Made by a program: the position numbers and the translations under genes. From Cardiocondyla obscurior (Eukaryota; Arthropoda; Insecta; Hymenoptera; Formicidae), in assembly GCF_019399895.1 (NCBI RefSeq), contig NC_091869.1:5022001-5086000 (forward strand): 64,000 nt of DNA, in the 5' to 3' direction. Each line of letters begins with the position of its first letter. The first letter of the stretch is position 1. Under the pieces are notes generated by a model, which saw only the letters and a list, made by a program, of their open reading frames with translations, did no database searches and was not told the origin of the DNA. Shown here piece by piece: positions 37,725 to 50,038 of this stretch.

Positions 37725-40700
37725 GCGGAATAACCCGTCCGCATATGTGCTCTCGCTTGCATTTTCATTCACCTGCTTTTTTATTCACGGAAGCCGCACA
37801 GATTGCGAGGGCGAGCTTTATCCCGTCGCGATAAATGCGGAACGGAGATAATTCAGATAAATTCGAGTGCCTGCACCAAACGGCGCGGGAAACCAAGGTG
37901 TTTGCGTTTCGTTGAAGTTATTATCAGCTTAAGCCGACCATATGTAAAATTATCCGTTAAGATATAAAATAAAGGAAAATAATTAACGCGTAACGTATTA
38001 AAAAAAAAAAAATTGTCTTACATTTAATAAATGCAAAAAAAAAATTTTTTTTTTGCATTATTTTATTTGTAGAATGAGAAACGAGATATTTTACACATAT
38101 ATATTTATTTTATTTTTTTATTTTTTTTGTAATTATACTTTGCTCTTTTTGATTATATCAAAAATGATAGAAATTTTCCGTGCAAATTTTACATGTCGCG
38201 TTGCAGCGCTGTGCCGAAAACTAAAATATTAATTGCAATTTAATATTGAACGCGACACGTTCGGCACGTGGAAAAACACTTTGCCGTTATGTTATAATTT
38301 ACAGGCTGCAATAAATTGTATTTTATTACGATGCCCTTCTAACATTTCGGCTGATTTCACGCGCAAACATACCGCGCCCTTTGCCATTTTACGTCGGTGC
38401 ACGCACTCACAGTATGCAATCAATGTTGTTTTTAAAGTACGTCTAGCTATATACGTTCGCAAGATATATCAAAACTCCTGGATGCAAATTATGTAAGCTG
38501 AAATTTTTCTAGTTTCTCGGTTTAATTCGATATCGCTTTCAACATAAAACAATGACATACTAAAAGCACGGCGTATAATTCTTTTTTTTATTTTTTTTAC
38601 CTTGGTAAATTTTCATAATTAATTACCGCGTAGAAATCTTATACTTTTGACGGCGATCGAAACAGGAAAATTGTTCGGATCAAAATTTTCTCTCGTCTTC
38701 CGATTCAAGTATAAACATCCGCCGACAAATAATAAAGTAAAACATTTTTAAGAAGCTTCCTCCTTTTTTTCTGTTCTCAAAGCCGGATAAACAGATCTCG
38801 ATTGAAGATTTTCTCTCGTTTCGCCGGTTTCGACGTCTTGTCCGCCGACACGTCGGCGCACCGCGACAAAGAAAGCCTCTCAGTCGCTGATATTTAACGC
38901 CATAGAGCCGCCCTGCGTCGCCTTGAAATATGCAACGTGCGTTTGTATTTCGCAGCCGAGGCACCATTAATCGGATGAAAATACTCGCGGCCAATTTGCG
39001 CACGTACACCCGCGCGCGCGTTTTCTCGACGAATGACGTCACTGGTTACACTAATAAACAGGACCCATATTTCGCTGGAAGCCGTATCTTCCACGGTTCC
39101 CGTTCGACTTAAAGCGGATTTGCAATTTTTTAATTCACTCTTCTTTTTCTTTTTTTCCTGAACGCAATGCGCGTCTGCGAAAGGCGAACGTTAAAATGAA
39201 TGAAAAGCACACGGCGAACAAAAAGATCTTACTCATCAGTTAAAGTCAAACGTTCACTTTCCTCGAAGTATTACCGAAATATTGAATAGCTGAAAGGTGC
39301 GACAAAAGGTGGACTCGGAGAAATAGGTTCAAGATTGTCGATTCTTCGAGTGTCGCCGAACAGAAAACGAAAGAGGGAAAAAAAGAGAAAAAAAAAAAGA
39401 AAGAAAGAAAAAAAAAAAAACGCGAGAGCAAATTGAAAATGCAATTAATGACGCTGACAGATAAACTGAGACAATACGTCGGTGCGTTTCACGCCACCCC
39501 CGCGCTGATTTCGCTACTAATTATAGCGCAAGGCCGACGAAGGATTTTTCATTAAGACTTCAAACCGCGAGGCTACGAGCAATATCTGCGAGGCGCAATT
39601 AAAATTTCACACGGAGCAATTAAGTAGCGTTTATTTCATTAATATCAAAGCGGGGAAAATAATGCGGCGAAAATGCGGAGAGCTCGTCGGCGTCGATAGG
39701 TATAATTCGCAAGTAGAAAGCGGTCATGAATGAATCTCCGTTTAAACTGTGTCCTATCTATTTACCCGCGGTACGTGTCCACGTAATCGCGCGTTACGCA
39801 ACGTCTCTACCGACCAAACATGAATCATCGCGATGACGCGTCATTGACAATCGAGGGACCCGATTCCTAATCTTATACCGATCTCGAAATGCCAACGGAA
39901 CGAAAGACGGCTCCGTTCTATCGTCGTTCCCATCTTTGAAAAGGCTCGCGCTATAGCTTCTGTAATTATTCACCGTGCTCCTTCTCTGGAAAATCTTGTT
40001 ACGAATACGAGCCGCGTGTGACTCCCGCACATCTGTGTCAATAAAATATTCAAAACCTATATACATTTACCCTGAATTTACGTTCGAAAGAGTTTTTTTT
40101 ACGTTTGAAAAAAGAAATCGATCGGGGTGCTTCGGCCGGGGAAATAAATATGTCCCTGCCGAGAGCCGCGGACCGACCGAACGAATTTACGATCCGCGTT
40201 CCGGAATTATCTCCCTGCCGCGTCCCGAGCACGAAAAGAAAACCCGGGCGATAGACTTTCCCTGTTGACTGAAAACCTCGCGACCCGCGCGAGAACCCTA
40301 ACGCTGACACGTGGCGGCAGTATGTGTCCTGGCAAATATCAACGTCCCTTGACATCCTCTGCCAGGTCCCCAGATATCCCGAGCGCACACCGGCCGAAGA
40401 AAGAAACTCGGGGAAGAAAAAGAAAAAAAAAAAAAAGAAAAAACGTGATCTGATTTATTTTTCCAGCACTGTCGCCGTCTATTTCGGTGGAAATATTTTC
40501 GACGCGCGTTTCACGCCGCGGTATCCGTTCTGTGCATCGACGGTCATTTCAAGTTTCAAATCGAAAAGGTTTTCTTTTTTTTTTTCCTTCCTCTTCGACA
40601 CCCACGCGAGCGAATGAGACGCGCTATCGCGCGTCATATCGGCCGCGTCCCAAAGCGTTGACGTCACCGATGAAACGCCGACGTCAGATGATATCTGATG

Positions 40701-42434
40701 CCGACGCCGGCAATTATGCGCCTCGCAGCGTTCCGGCCGCGCGCTGAAAGAACTGACGTCGGACGAGCATATCGGGCATTACCCTTCCGCAATAAGGAGG
40801 AACACGCTTGTTGCGCCATTCTTCCGGTTTTACGTCGCGTCCAATTTCCTGCATGCATGCCGATCGATTTAAAAAGCCCGGCGCTCTACCCGCGGTTCGC
40901 CAGTTCGAACGCATCCGAGAACAAGTCGCCTTCGATCTTTCAAACGCGGGAAAAAACTTGGAGAAGAACCTTTAATTATTATCCCGCTATTTTTTATTTT
41001 TTTATTATTTTTTTTTTTTCTACTTAATCGAAGCGAAAATTTTACCCTCTTCGGCACGGAACTTTTGTCGAGGAAAACGTCGCGAATTTCCGTCGAAGGT
41101 AATTGCAGAGGTGATCCCGATGGTTCTTGCACGCGACGAGGAACTTTGACATAATTGGCTTGTGATTCGGCACGCATTTAGAAAGTTAGGCCAGATCAAT
41201 AAAGAAGAGAGAGAGAGAGAGAGAGAGAATGAGCATACACAATGCGCAACTCCTCACCAATCATATATCCATAGCTCATGAAATATCTAGCACGAAAGGA
41301 AAACGGCAGTGTAGATACTTCGCGGTGTCGTCGATATAATCGCGGTCGGTCGCCAACTTGCATGCGCTATTTCCAACAGATAATTTCCCGACAATATTTA
41401 TGCCGCTTTACGAAGTTATATTCTTCCCGTGTTTTAGAACTCACGGAGTGAGTCTAAGTCCTTCTCGCAAGTCTCTTCAACTTTTACGTTAATTATGTTT
41501 CATTATATTCTTCGCGAATATCTCTCGACTTTAAAGTAACGACGTCGGAATTCTTGCACGAACAAACGGCACGACGAAAGTATTAATTTAATAATTAATT
41601 TTAATAATTAATTTAATAATTGTTTTGATAAATTTACAATAAACGTAATTAATATTAAATTGTTATTCCAATTTCTTTTTTTTTTTTCCTTTTCTTTGAG
41701 GGGGAGGGGCTTGTTACATTTTACGTACCGACGTAGCTCGCAACGAGATAGTTTTAGCACCCTTCTGCCTCTTGTAGTGATTATTGTGATACCATCCACT
41801 ACATGGCACTCGTATGTTGAATATATAAGTCATCAGATCCAAATCAAACAGCCGACTACTCGTTTATCTCTTCCGTTTGACCCGTTTTTCGCGTAATGTG
41901 TTATTTTTACAGTAACTTAAATTTAATTTAAATGATAGAAGCTTTGTGATACAAACGAGTACTTGATGGAATATTAAAAGATTGATAATTTAAATACTAT
42001 TATCCAATTGTTACTTGCTTTTAAAAGATATAAATAGGGACTCAACATATTATCTAGAAATCACACGAATCCAAGCTTGGAATAAACAACATATTGAATT
42101 TTATATCGAGCTCTACGTTGAATAAAACTTGAGATATCAGCTGTCCCCATTCAATTTCGAACAAATTCCAGAATAGCGCGTGAGAGGAAGCGATCCGTCG
42201 GTTTCGCCCACGATTTGTTATTATAAAATTTTAACGAGCGTCGCGCGTATACGACTTATCCCCGGGCGGTAAGATCTCGCGATGAATCAGGGTGGACTAA
42301 AAAAAGAGTTACTCACCCAGTAGTAGAAGCTTGATGTCCTTGGCCGCCTGGATACCGTCCTCCTTGAGATTCTTCTCGATCTGCTTGCTGCGAGCCAGAG
42401 CGGCTCGCTCTTCCGCGGACATGGCGCAGCCCAT
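24477..42434 (-). CDS. Galphao: Heterotrimeric G protein alpha-o subunit
   Basis: Membrane-attached GTPase coupling GPCRs to ion channels and cAMP signalling, mainly neuronal. Exons: 42317-42434, 35662-35704, 32051-32192, 30842-31002, 26575-26703, 25733-25862, 24749-24902 and 24477-24664, giving 354 residues. Sizes 118/43/142/161/129/130/154 for the first seven exons match what I recall for vertebrate GNAO1. Start MGCAMSAEERAALARSKQIE carries Gly2 (myristoylation) and Cys3 (palmitoylation); an in-frame TGA lies upstream. P-loop GAGESGKS is 40-47, switch I Arg179 in RTRVKTTG, switch II DVGGQ with catalytic Gln205, base-recognition NKKD and TCAT. C terminus NNLRGCGLY has Cys351, the pertussis-toxin site and receptor contact. 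Only one copy of each exon is visible: neither a second first exon (described in Drosophila) nor duplicated terminal exons (vertebrates). Confidence 0.98.
24903..26574 (-). other. G-alpha-o introns 5 and 6
   Basis: Intron 6 is 24903-25732 and intron 5 is 25863-26574, with exon 6 between them. Both have GT-AG ends. Intron 5 is GC-richer around 26000-26350, and its 5' end (minus strand) next to exon 5 is an A/G-rich run at about 26528-26564. No additional exon is recognisable. Confidence 0.6.
28415..28461. promoter_or_regulatory. Pho/YY1-like, E-box and CRE motif cluster inside G-alpha-o intron 4
   Basis: Within 47 bp the sequence shows GGCCATTTTG (YY1/Pho-type core) at about 28415-28424, CACGTG (palindromic E-box) at 28434-28439 and TGACGTCA (perfect CRE) at 28454-28461. 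This grouping is typical of active promoters or enhancers. Whether it drives an internal transcript is unknown. Confidence 0.4.
30690..30741. repeat. Inverted repeat forming a strong hairpin near a G-alpha-o 5' splice site
   Basis: Arms ATATTAATGATAAAC (30690-30704) and GTTTATCATTAATAT (30727-30741) are perfect inverses with a 22-nt loop. Flanking A and T runs extend the stem to more than 20 bp. It sits about 100 nt downstream of the exon 4 donor on the transcribed strand. Confidence 0.9.
31003..32050 (-). other. G-alpha-o intron 3 (1.0 kb)
   Basis: GT-AG intron between exons 3 and 4, AT-rich in its centre. Nothing recognisable. Confidence 0.6.
32193..35661 (-). other. G-alpha-o intron 2 (3.5 kb)
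   Basis: GT-AG intron separating the P-loop exon from exon 3. It contains purine-rich tracts (about 32290-32350, 32905-32940 and 34177-34206). No other exon or gene could be supported. Confidence 0.6.
37691..37724. repeat. (TA)n microsatellite in G-alpha-o intron 1
   Basis: About 34 bp of TA repeat with one TG interruption. Confidence 0.9.
38031..38058. repeat. 28-bp perfect palindrome, ATGC-A10-T10-GCAT
   Basis: Ten A then ten T flanked by ATGC and GCAT, a perfect 28-bp palindrome in G-alpha-o intron 1. The match extends imperfectly outward (AATAA before, ATTTT after). Confidence 0.9.
40659..40761. promoter_or_regulatory. Cluster of CRE-type sites in G-alpha-o intron 1
   Basis: TGACGTCA at 40659-40666, CGACGTCA ending at 40686, and TGACGTCG at 40754-40761 all lie within about 100 bp of CpG-rich sequence. 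Another perfect TGACGTCA is at 39034-39041. These fit CREB/ATF binding; activity is inferred only. Confidence 0.4.
41206..41228. repeat. (GA)n microsatellite
   Basis: About 23 bp of GA dinucleotide in G-alpha-o intron 1, possibly a GAGA-factor-type site. Confidence 0.9.
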
Positions 42435-43060
42435 CTTGCTACACGTTGCCTTTACAAAGGCCACCCTCACGCACTTGCTCTCTCACCAGCGGCTGCTAAA
42501 CAGCGCGGCCAGGTACCGGCCCCGTCGCCACAAAGTGGGTGAAACGACCTCCCGGCGCAGCTTCTTCTTCTCCACCGTCGCCACCCCGTGCTCACCTCTG
42601 GCCCTTTAACCCCGTCCTCCTCGTCGCACTTAGCACTTCTCGGGGCCGCGGCCGTCGTCGCCGCAACAGCCGACACCACTACCGTCGTCGCAACCACCGT
42701 AAACACTTCCAATACCACTGATACCACTACCGCCACCGGCACTACCTCCTTCACCGGCTTCACCGTCTCCTCCACCGCCGCCTCCTCCGCCACCTCCGCC
42801 ACCACCACCACCGCCGTCCTCCTCCTCGTCCTCGTCTTCGTCGTCTTCGTCTTCGTCGTCACCGGTTGGGCAACCTTCCTGGCGGCAACCGGCACCGAGT
42901 GGTCCCCTAACTACCTGGGCGACCGCAGCCACCCGCGCGCGACCCTTACCACCGCCACACTTGCGCCGATTCACCCGCGCCGATTCAGCTGCGCCTGCAA
43001 GAAAGAGCGGTCTGATTAATTCCGTAATCTCGGGCAACAAGTTCGATACAAGCGTAGCTT
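42435..43060 (-). promoter_or_regulatory. GC- and triplet-rich 5' leader next to the G-alpha-o start codon
   Basis: Immediately upstream of the ATG at 42434. The minus strand carries long runs of GGT, GGC, GGA and GAC/GAA triplets (about 42730-42870). All frames are open for long distances because of composition, but the long frames start with GTG or TTG rather than ATG, and the frame of G-alpha-o itself is closed by TGA shortly upstream. I read this as 5' UTR, perhaps G-quadruplex-forming, and not a coding extension. Confidence 0.55.
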
Positions 43061-46000
43061 GAACCCGCCCAAGTATCGTCGACGTGTAGCGGTGCGTTAA
43101 TTAGTAAATACGCATAGTTTCGTGTCTAGAAAATTTTCATACAGGTTTTAGGTTTCGTACAGGTTTGTCTCAGGGTTAGATTACGGGACCGAATAGGGAG
43201 GAGAATTTTCTATCGTTAACGTTAATGATTAAAATAATTGATTGCGTGTAAACGGGTCTTCGGATTGGATTCCCCAATATTGCCCGTTGTTTGACCAATG
43301 TTTCTCGTCTCACTGAACGCCTAAGGGTACAAAGAAAACGCACACTACTCGTTTTCACGACTTGGCAGATCGCCCGTGTTTGATATGTTGAAAGGCTCTC
43401 TCGACCAATCCTCACTGATAACGTCGTTTGTTCGTCGTATCTCGTTATTATTCCTCGGCGCGAGCCGGGTAATAATTTTATTAGACCGACGTATCGTAAC
43501 CGCTCAATGAGATTTAAGACCTTGTCACCGAGCACGAATCCGGTCTAACGTCATTAACCGTAGTAAACGAAAGATTGAGTCTTGCAATAATAAGAAAACG
43601 TGAATCAACGAAAGTAAACGTACATAAATAAAAAAAAGAAAAAAAATTTAAAAAAAAAACCTAAACTTACATAAAACTCTCGCCGATATTTTTGTACCAT
43701 TAAATAATTCACGTTTCACTATTTTATTTAATTGAAATAGAATTAAAAATGCATATTTAAGTTTCGAAAAAAAAAAAAAAAAAAAAAGAATCGTTCCAAT
43801 AAAAATTCTAACAAAAGGAAAACTTTTCTTTTAATACCGTCGTACAATTTTATTTAGTTTACAAGTGGAATGATTTTCTTGTTCGCGGACAAACGTAATA
43901 GTGGAATAGGCTCACGTTTAGCCAGCCTAGTTCTAGTTTAACGCAACTCCGCGGAATTTGCGTAGGAAGACGATGAATTATAATGAAACAGAAATCAAAT
44001 TGTGGATCTCGACGAGCTATTTAAGAAAACTCAATCCAAGTTTCCTTTCGTTAGTTGGGTGGAGAACAAACCTAACTCAAGCGCGGGAGGTAGGGGGAAC
44101 GAAAAGAGCGAAAATTTAATTTAATTATCCGGCGATTTAATAAAGATTGAAAATTTCATTCGTTGCAACAAAATGCGTTGGAATCTGAAGAGCCTTACGT
44201 TGACGACTGCAGGCTGAAGTCAAAGATTATTCCCGCTCACGTTTGGCTCTTAATAAAATTTGATAAAACATTAATGTTTCAATAAAATATTCCGTGTGCC
44301 TTAAATGAATCGCTCCGCAATTTGATTTCGACAATTTCGTTAACTTCCTCGAGGGTTATATCGCGAAAAGCGGCGGCGCGCCGTCGCGGAAAGGCGAGGC
44401 TCGTCGAAATCGCTCCCGGTTTGCGATAGCTGAATTTTTAACTAGCGGGAAAACCGAGTCCGCGAGCCGGCAATGTCCGCGGTTTATTCGTTTGTCGGAT
44501 TGCACGTACATCTTCGCAAGCACGGCATTACGTGGAAACACACCGGCGTACGATCAATAAAATGCAACGACCTGATATAATGGAAGCGATACGCGTCGCG
44601 CTTCATAAAATACCATCGCCGGTATATAATAGTAAGGCTAAAATACGTTTAAGAGACGTAACGCGCGAAAAAAAAAAAAAAAAAAAAAAAAAACAAGAAA
44701 AACTAGATACAGTCAGACAAGAGCTGGTAAATCCTGAATTCTTTTGATTCGTCGAGTTCCTCGCGGCTTCATCTCCGGTTCTTTCCTTCGATCTTCTTGC
44801 CCTTTTTATACGTACGATTAATGTAACGAAATATAATATAACGGAATATAATGTAACGAAATGCAACAAAATGAGAAAAAGATCACTTGCGATGCGCGAA
44901 AAGAGATTGCAATATTAGGTCGAATTCCTGCTTGTTATAATACGAATAATGTTTCGTTCTGCAAACGTATCGAACGATTAAATCGTTGTTACTTTATAAA
45001 GTTACTTGACTCGATCCGCAATAAAATATAAAATGCTTAACTTTGGAATGTACTCTTTGTCGCGGCTTGGGAAGCTTCTTTCGCGTTCAGTGACAAACGC
45101 TATAATTTTAGCGTGCACTAAAGAGAAAAGATTCAAGTCCACGAGCAAATATACAAATAATTCTGAATTATAAATCTTTTTTTCTTTTCTTTTTAAATAT
45201 TTCTTTTTACGTTACTTTTGAATATCGAACAATTTTATTATTCGAATATATATTTCTTTGTATAATAATAATTTTAAATCTTTTAATTCAATTCCATATT
45301 TCTGCGATTAAAAAAAAAAGAACAAATAATTCAATTGTTTATTAACTTAATGTCGCAAGCATATAATTATTTCTCGTTTAACGTCGTAAATAATTGAAAC
45401 AAAATCCCCCGGCTGCAATACCAATTAATCGCCAGGAGATAAAAGCGGAATAATATCGCGTTCCTATTTATTATATTTATAAGCTTGGAAAATATTTCCA
45501 GCGACTTCCGGATAGGATCTCCTTTCCAATTTAATGCCGCTGCCGGTCGCGAATCGCGCGTGTTCCAGATCACGAGCAAGATTTGAAAGTCGAAGAGCGG
45601 AGGTGCCGCGGACACTTTATCTCCCGGCAAATCGAGGGAAAGATTAAAAATACATTTCGCAAGAATTGCGGTTGCGTCTTATCGCGGAATTGTATTTCCC
45701 TTTCGCGTCCACGAGAACTGAAAATATCCCTCCTTCGTGACTTTGACGAAAACACGTTGACCCACGTGTATCGCGCACAGCAATTTTATCGCGTATCACG
45801 AGCGACATATCGCGCCGCTCGCCAATACATTCTGCGCAAATATATTCTACTTCGAAATCGTGAAATGAGACGAAATAAAATTTCGTCTGAATTTTATCTG
45901 TACTTGCTATACGTCCGCAGGCTCCCGTCGACGTTTCCCGCAAGAAAAAAAAAGAAAAAAAAAAAACGCAATGGCCGAATAAAAGTCAAACGGTTAATGA

Positions 46001-46500
46001 TAATCGAGAAAATCTTGCTGGCGATCTAAGAACGCTAAAATCGTACATTTAAAAGAAAATGTATTTCTATTAACTTTCAGAAGACTTATCGGAACTCTAG
46101 GGAGAGAGAAAAGGGCAAGAAAAAAAACTCCGCTAGATCAGTCGTCTCGACCAATCTTCGTCGCTTGATAAGTAACCGCGAGGTCCGATTGCATCAACAT
46201 TATTCTCGGTTTTACGCGAGACTCCGAGCACGCGTATCTATCTTTATCTTCCATTTTAAATAAATAAAGACACCCGTATAGTTTAGAGCAAAATTGACAG
46301 TCGGGTCCTCCCCGAATACCGTCCCGCAGCAGTGCGGACTTCAGCCGTATGAGTACCGCGAAGAGCGCCCGTGTTATCTCCGGATAATTTCCCCGTTCCG
46401 AAGAATTTTTCCCGAACGAGTACGCGGAAATAAATCGAAGGCGATTGAACGCCCCGCGATAAAGAGCCCCGGCGGCTCGTGCCCCGGTTGATCAGCCGAC
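43061..46500. other. Non-coding stretch upstream of the G-alpha-o leader
   Basis: Mostly AT-rich with poly-A tracts (about 43768-43787 and 44669-44692) and a short imperfect tandem repeat of an ATGTAACGAAAT-type unit at about 44820-44870. No exon recognised. It is probably an intron in the G-alpha-o 5' UTR or spacer. Confidence 0.45.
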
Positions 46501-47026
46501 CCTCCTCGCCTCCTCCCCCGCCGCGCTCTACCCTTCTTTCCCCGACGAGCCCTTATCGCGGGACGAGTACATTTCGCACTTTCGGAGCACCCTTACGTCC
46601 CTCCCTCTCAATTTTCAGCCCCATGCCGCCCTCGGGGACGGAATCGTAGCGGTTAACGGGTGAATCGAGCGTCAGGGTGCAGCAGTCGTGTGTGTATTCC
46701 GAAGGAGAAGCTTTTTCCCCGTCCCCTCCCCTCCTGCCCTCTCTCACCCCCGCGCCCTCTCGTTCTCGCCGCCTCGCGGCCCCTTTTCTCTCTCTCCCTC
46801 CGTAAGGGCAGCTAGCCAGAGGTAGCTCTCGACGGTGTCACCACGAGCGCACGCACAAAGGGGTGCTCTCCCCGGCGATCCGTCGATACGAGTCAAACGC
46901 GTTATGTGTGTTACGCACCTCCTTACGCGTGTCCTGAAGTGACGTCGGGGATGTTCACGCTGTCTCTCTTTCGGCTTTCTTCCACCACCGACACCCTTCT
47001 CTCTATTTCGTTCTCTCTTTCTTTCG

Positions 47027-47030
<4 letters not shown>

Positions 47031-47080
<50 letters not shown>
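47031..47080. repeat. (CT)n / (GA)n microsatellite
   Basis: Fifty bp of pure CT dinucleotide, preceded by imperfect CTTT/TTTC sequence. On the G-alpha-o sense strand it reads GA, a possible GAGA-factor or H-DNA sequence in the candidate promoter tract. Confidence 0.97.
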
Positions 47081-47084
<4 letters not shown>

Positions 47085-47578
47085 CTCCTCCGTTCTTCCT
47101 GAAGTAGTTTTTCACGCGGTTCGGGCTATTTGATCGATATTCCGGGAGAACGGTTTCCAGCAGGAACACGGTCGGCGGTCCCGCTCGAGCCGACCGGGAT
47201 CTGGGAGAAGGAGGAGGAGGAGGAGCAGTTTAGGCGAGGCTCGAGCCGCGCGCGTGAGAGAGAGAGAGAGGTAGCTTCGGTTCCGGCGGCGACGGCGACG
47301 ATGATGATGATGATGACGATAACGATGACGGCGAACACTCACGGCGCGAGATCTTGCCTGCGTACGTACACGCGATAGGAACGAATATACTGGTTATCGC
47401 GGATCCGGCGGCGGTTCTACGTCTGTCCGCTCGTCGCCTTCCGTTCGTTACCTCGGCGAAGGGCGCCGATCGCGACCGAACGCGTCGGCACCGCGGCACG
47501 GGCGCCGGGTACACTCGTCGTCGACGTTACCGACGTCGACGTCACTCGATTGATGGGAGCGCGGATTCCTTCGGCGGT

Positions 47579-47583
<5 letters not shown>

Positions 47584-47614
<31 letters not shown>
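47584..47614. repeat. (GAC)n trinucleotide repeat
   Basis: About ten GAC units in the GC-rich tract. In one frame this reads as poly-Asp, but no supporting gene structure exists. Confidence 0.93.
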
Positions 47615-47617
<3 letters not shown>

Positions 47618-49924
47618 GGCTGCCGGCTTACGGTCTCCGCCGAGGATACGAGGCGCGTAGAACCCGCGCGGCCGCGACGATTTCGTCGCCGTCTGTCACC
47701 TCCCGCGCGACGGGAGGGCGAAACGTAGGTGCGGGCTCGCTCGCGTTCACTTCCACAGGTCACTCGGACGGGGGGGCACTTTCACCCGCGGGCCCCCGGC
47801 AGCTGCGTGTGCACCGCGATCAGTCGCACTCACTCCCTTTGACAGCGAGGGCGACGAGCTGCTGGACGCGTACTGGCGGCGGAATCGGAACCGTCGATCG
47901 GGGCGACCTCTCGCCCCGCCCGACTCCGCCGCCGACGTCGGCGCCGCTACCGCCACCGCCGCCGCCGGCGCGCCGGTCTTCTCCGGAGGGGACCGGAGGA
48001 CGTCGATCGATCCCCGGCTCCCCTCGACGCTCCGCGTACCTCTTGCGAAGACCACGAGCCGGCGATCGCTCGACCCCCTGACCCCTCGAGATTCGAAAAA
48101 CGCCGACCCAGCGACATCTCGCGAACGCGCGACTAATTTCACGAGGGGTAGTTCGAAATGTTCGGGCAAAGCCGCCGCCGCGATCTCGTTTATTTCTCGC
48201 GTAAAAGATTCCTTTTTTAGCAGTTTAACCGACGTCGAAGGCATAAAATGTATCTGAAAGTAAAAATATATATAAAGGCTAATTAATTTCAACGAAAACA
48301 ATGAAAGCCACTCAGTTCTTGTATGCAACTCTTTAATTGATTTTATTTACAGAAGCATATCGACACGAACAATTAGAAATCCTCGAGAAAGCGACGAGGA
48401 AATATGTCGGAGAAAAATTATTCAGACGCACACATATCTTTTCGTCAAAACGCCTCAAAATTTATACCACTCGAGATGCGCATTGTCTTTTTCTTTTCTT
48501 TCCTTCTTTTTTTTATTGCTAATAACTTGATAAAATGTTTTACAAAATTTGCTCCTACAAAGATAAAGAAATATTCAGACTTACCTTAACACATTGTAAC
48601 TTACGCGCTGTAGAAGCGATCGATTCTCGCCTCCCCGAGCTTCACATTCGCGACATTAGAGTAATACCGAGTAAGAATTAACGTATCCTAAGATCATCTC
48701 GATCCCGATTGACGCACGCAATGATTTAGCGGAAGTTGCACAAGTGAAAGATGCCACAGGTCTGTTACCGGACAACTTCACTTTTTAACGTAAATCGCTC
48801 CTGGCGGCGCGAAGTTCGACTCGCGTTCGAAAATTATATGTACCTCCCCCGACTTCGATCTCCCGTTTAAACAGACACTTCTTCGTGCTCGTCGTATCGT
48901 CGAGCCGCTCGCGTGCGCTTTACTTATTTACACTGTACGTCGCTCGGCATGTTACACACTCGGTTATCTTCAAATGTCAGAAGCGGTGCCGCAATCGGAA
49001 TCGTAAAGCTCGCAAAAATGACCGAGGCAAGCACCTTCGCGCCTCGAAGTCACCGCGGTGATTCGAGGCCGAGAGGGTTTTCGCTCGCGAGAGCCGCTTT
49101 CGATGCGCTTAATCATTAAGACAAATAAATAAATAAACTTTTTAAATTTAGAAAAGAAAAAAGAAAAAAAGAAAGAGAACGCGTACAGCAGGTTTGATCG
49201 TCGTCGCGCTGTATTTCCAGACTATCGCATGTCGTTCTCCGTGCAGCACAGCTTCGTTGTAATGTTGTAAAAATATTGTACAATTACAAATTTGCATCGT
49301 TATTCAAGCAGCGTTTACGAGGATACATTTAAGAATTTTAGTTAATTAATTTTTGTATCGCGAAAACGTCTTCCACTTGCCGGTCTCGCCGCAACGTTCT
49401 CGCGAAGATCTCGCGCTGTGCCGTACGGACCTTATCATCTAGGCGCAGGTAATTTTCGCGCGCTTCCCACGCTCCCTTCTTCCCCATCGTTGTTACAGTT
49501 TTGTTTATTAATACTGCTAAAAAACACGTTGACAGTATGAACTTTCGATCTGTGGCTTTATTCGTGGATACAGAGTGTTTCGGCGCGCGCGAAACCCGCT
49601 TTCCGAATCATCCATCCTTGCACGTCGGCGCCTAACAGTGGAGAACTTTATAGAGACGACAAAATGTGGTTGAAATATGTTTCGTATTCCTTCTTCCTCG
49701 CTACACACGCCGCAGCGTGTCGCGCGGTGTATCGTTACACACGCAGCTCGTTTAATACAACTACGTCGTACACGTATAAAAATAACGTTTTTCTATTGTT
49801 AAAATACGTTTCAACATACTCAGAGTTTAGAAATAACTAATTCGATGGCCGTCGCCACGTTTCTCCCGAAAACTGGATTCAAGATACTTGGACTCTCAGT
49901 ACATGAAACTACAATTACATTTGT

Positions 49925-49928
49925 TATA

Positions 49929-49975
<47 letters not shown>

Positions 49976-50038
49976 AGCGTAGTATATGTATATGTGTATA
50001 TATATACATATTTATATACATATATATATATACATATT
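49925..50038. repeat. (TA)n-rich microsatellite block
   Basis: Two TA tracts (about 49925-49971 and 49985-50038) with TATG interruptions. They are prone to cruciform formation and length change. Confidence 0.92.

Larger units (their letters stand above)
35705..42316 (-). other. G-alpha-o intron 1 (6.6 kb)
   Basis: First intron, after the N-terminal exon. It contains a (TA)n tract at about 37691-37724, an A10T10 palindrome at 38031-38058, a CRE at 39034-39041, three CRE-type sites at 40659-40761 and a GA repeat at 41206-41228. No alternative first coding exon encoding the usual KDIKLLLLG end was found here. Confidence 0.6.
46500..48200. promoter_or_regulatory. GC-rich, CpG-dense tract: candidate distal promoter or 5' exon of G-alpha-o
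   Basis: About 1.7 kb with much higher G+C and CpG than its surroundings, containing CT, GAG, GAT and GAC repeats. Long open frames appear on both strands at once, a sign of composition and not coding. A CRE-like TGACGTCG lies near 46940 and GACGTCA near 47530. Its position upstream of a minus-strand gene suits a promoter with an untranslated first exon, but no transcription start can be fixed from sequence. Confidence 0.35.

Noticed and set aside
42467..43038. Gly-, Val- or Asp/Glu-repeat proteins upstream of the G-alpha-o ATG, or an XL-alpha-s-like extension
   Set aside because: The frames begin with GTG or TTG and consist of triplet repeats. The G-alpha-o frame itself has a TGA shortly before the ATG, so no extension is possible from this exon.
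47230..48328. Several overlapping long open frames in the GC-rich tract
   Set aside because: Frames on both strands are rich in Arg, Ala, Ser and Pro and mirror one another. This is composition, not coding.
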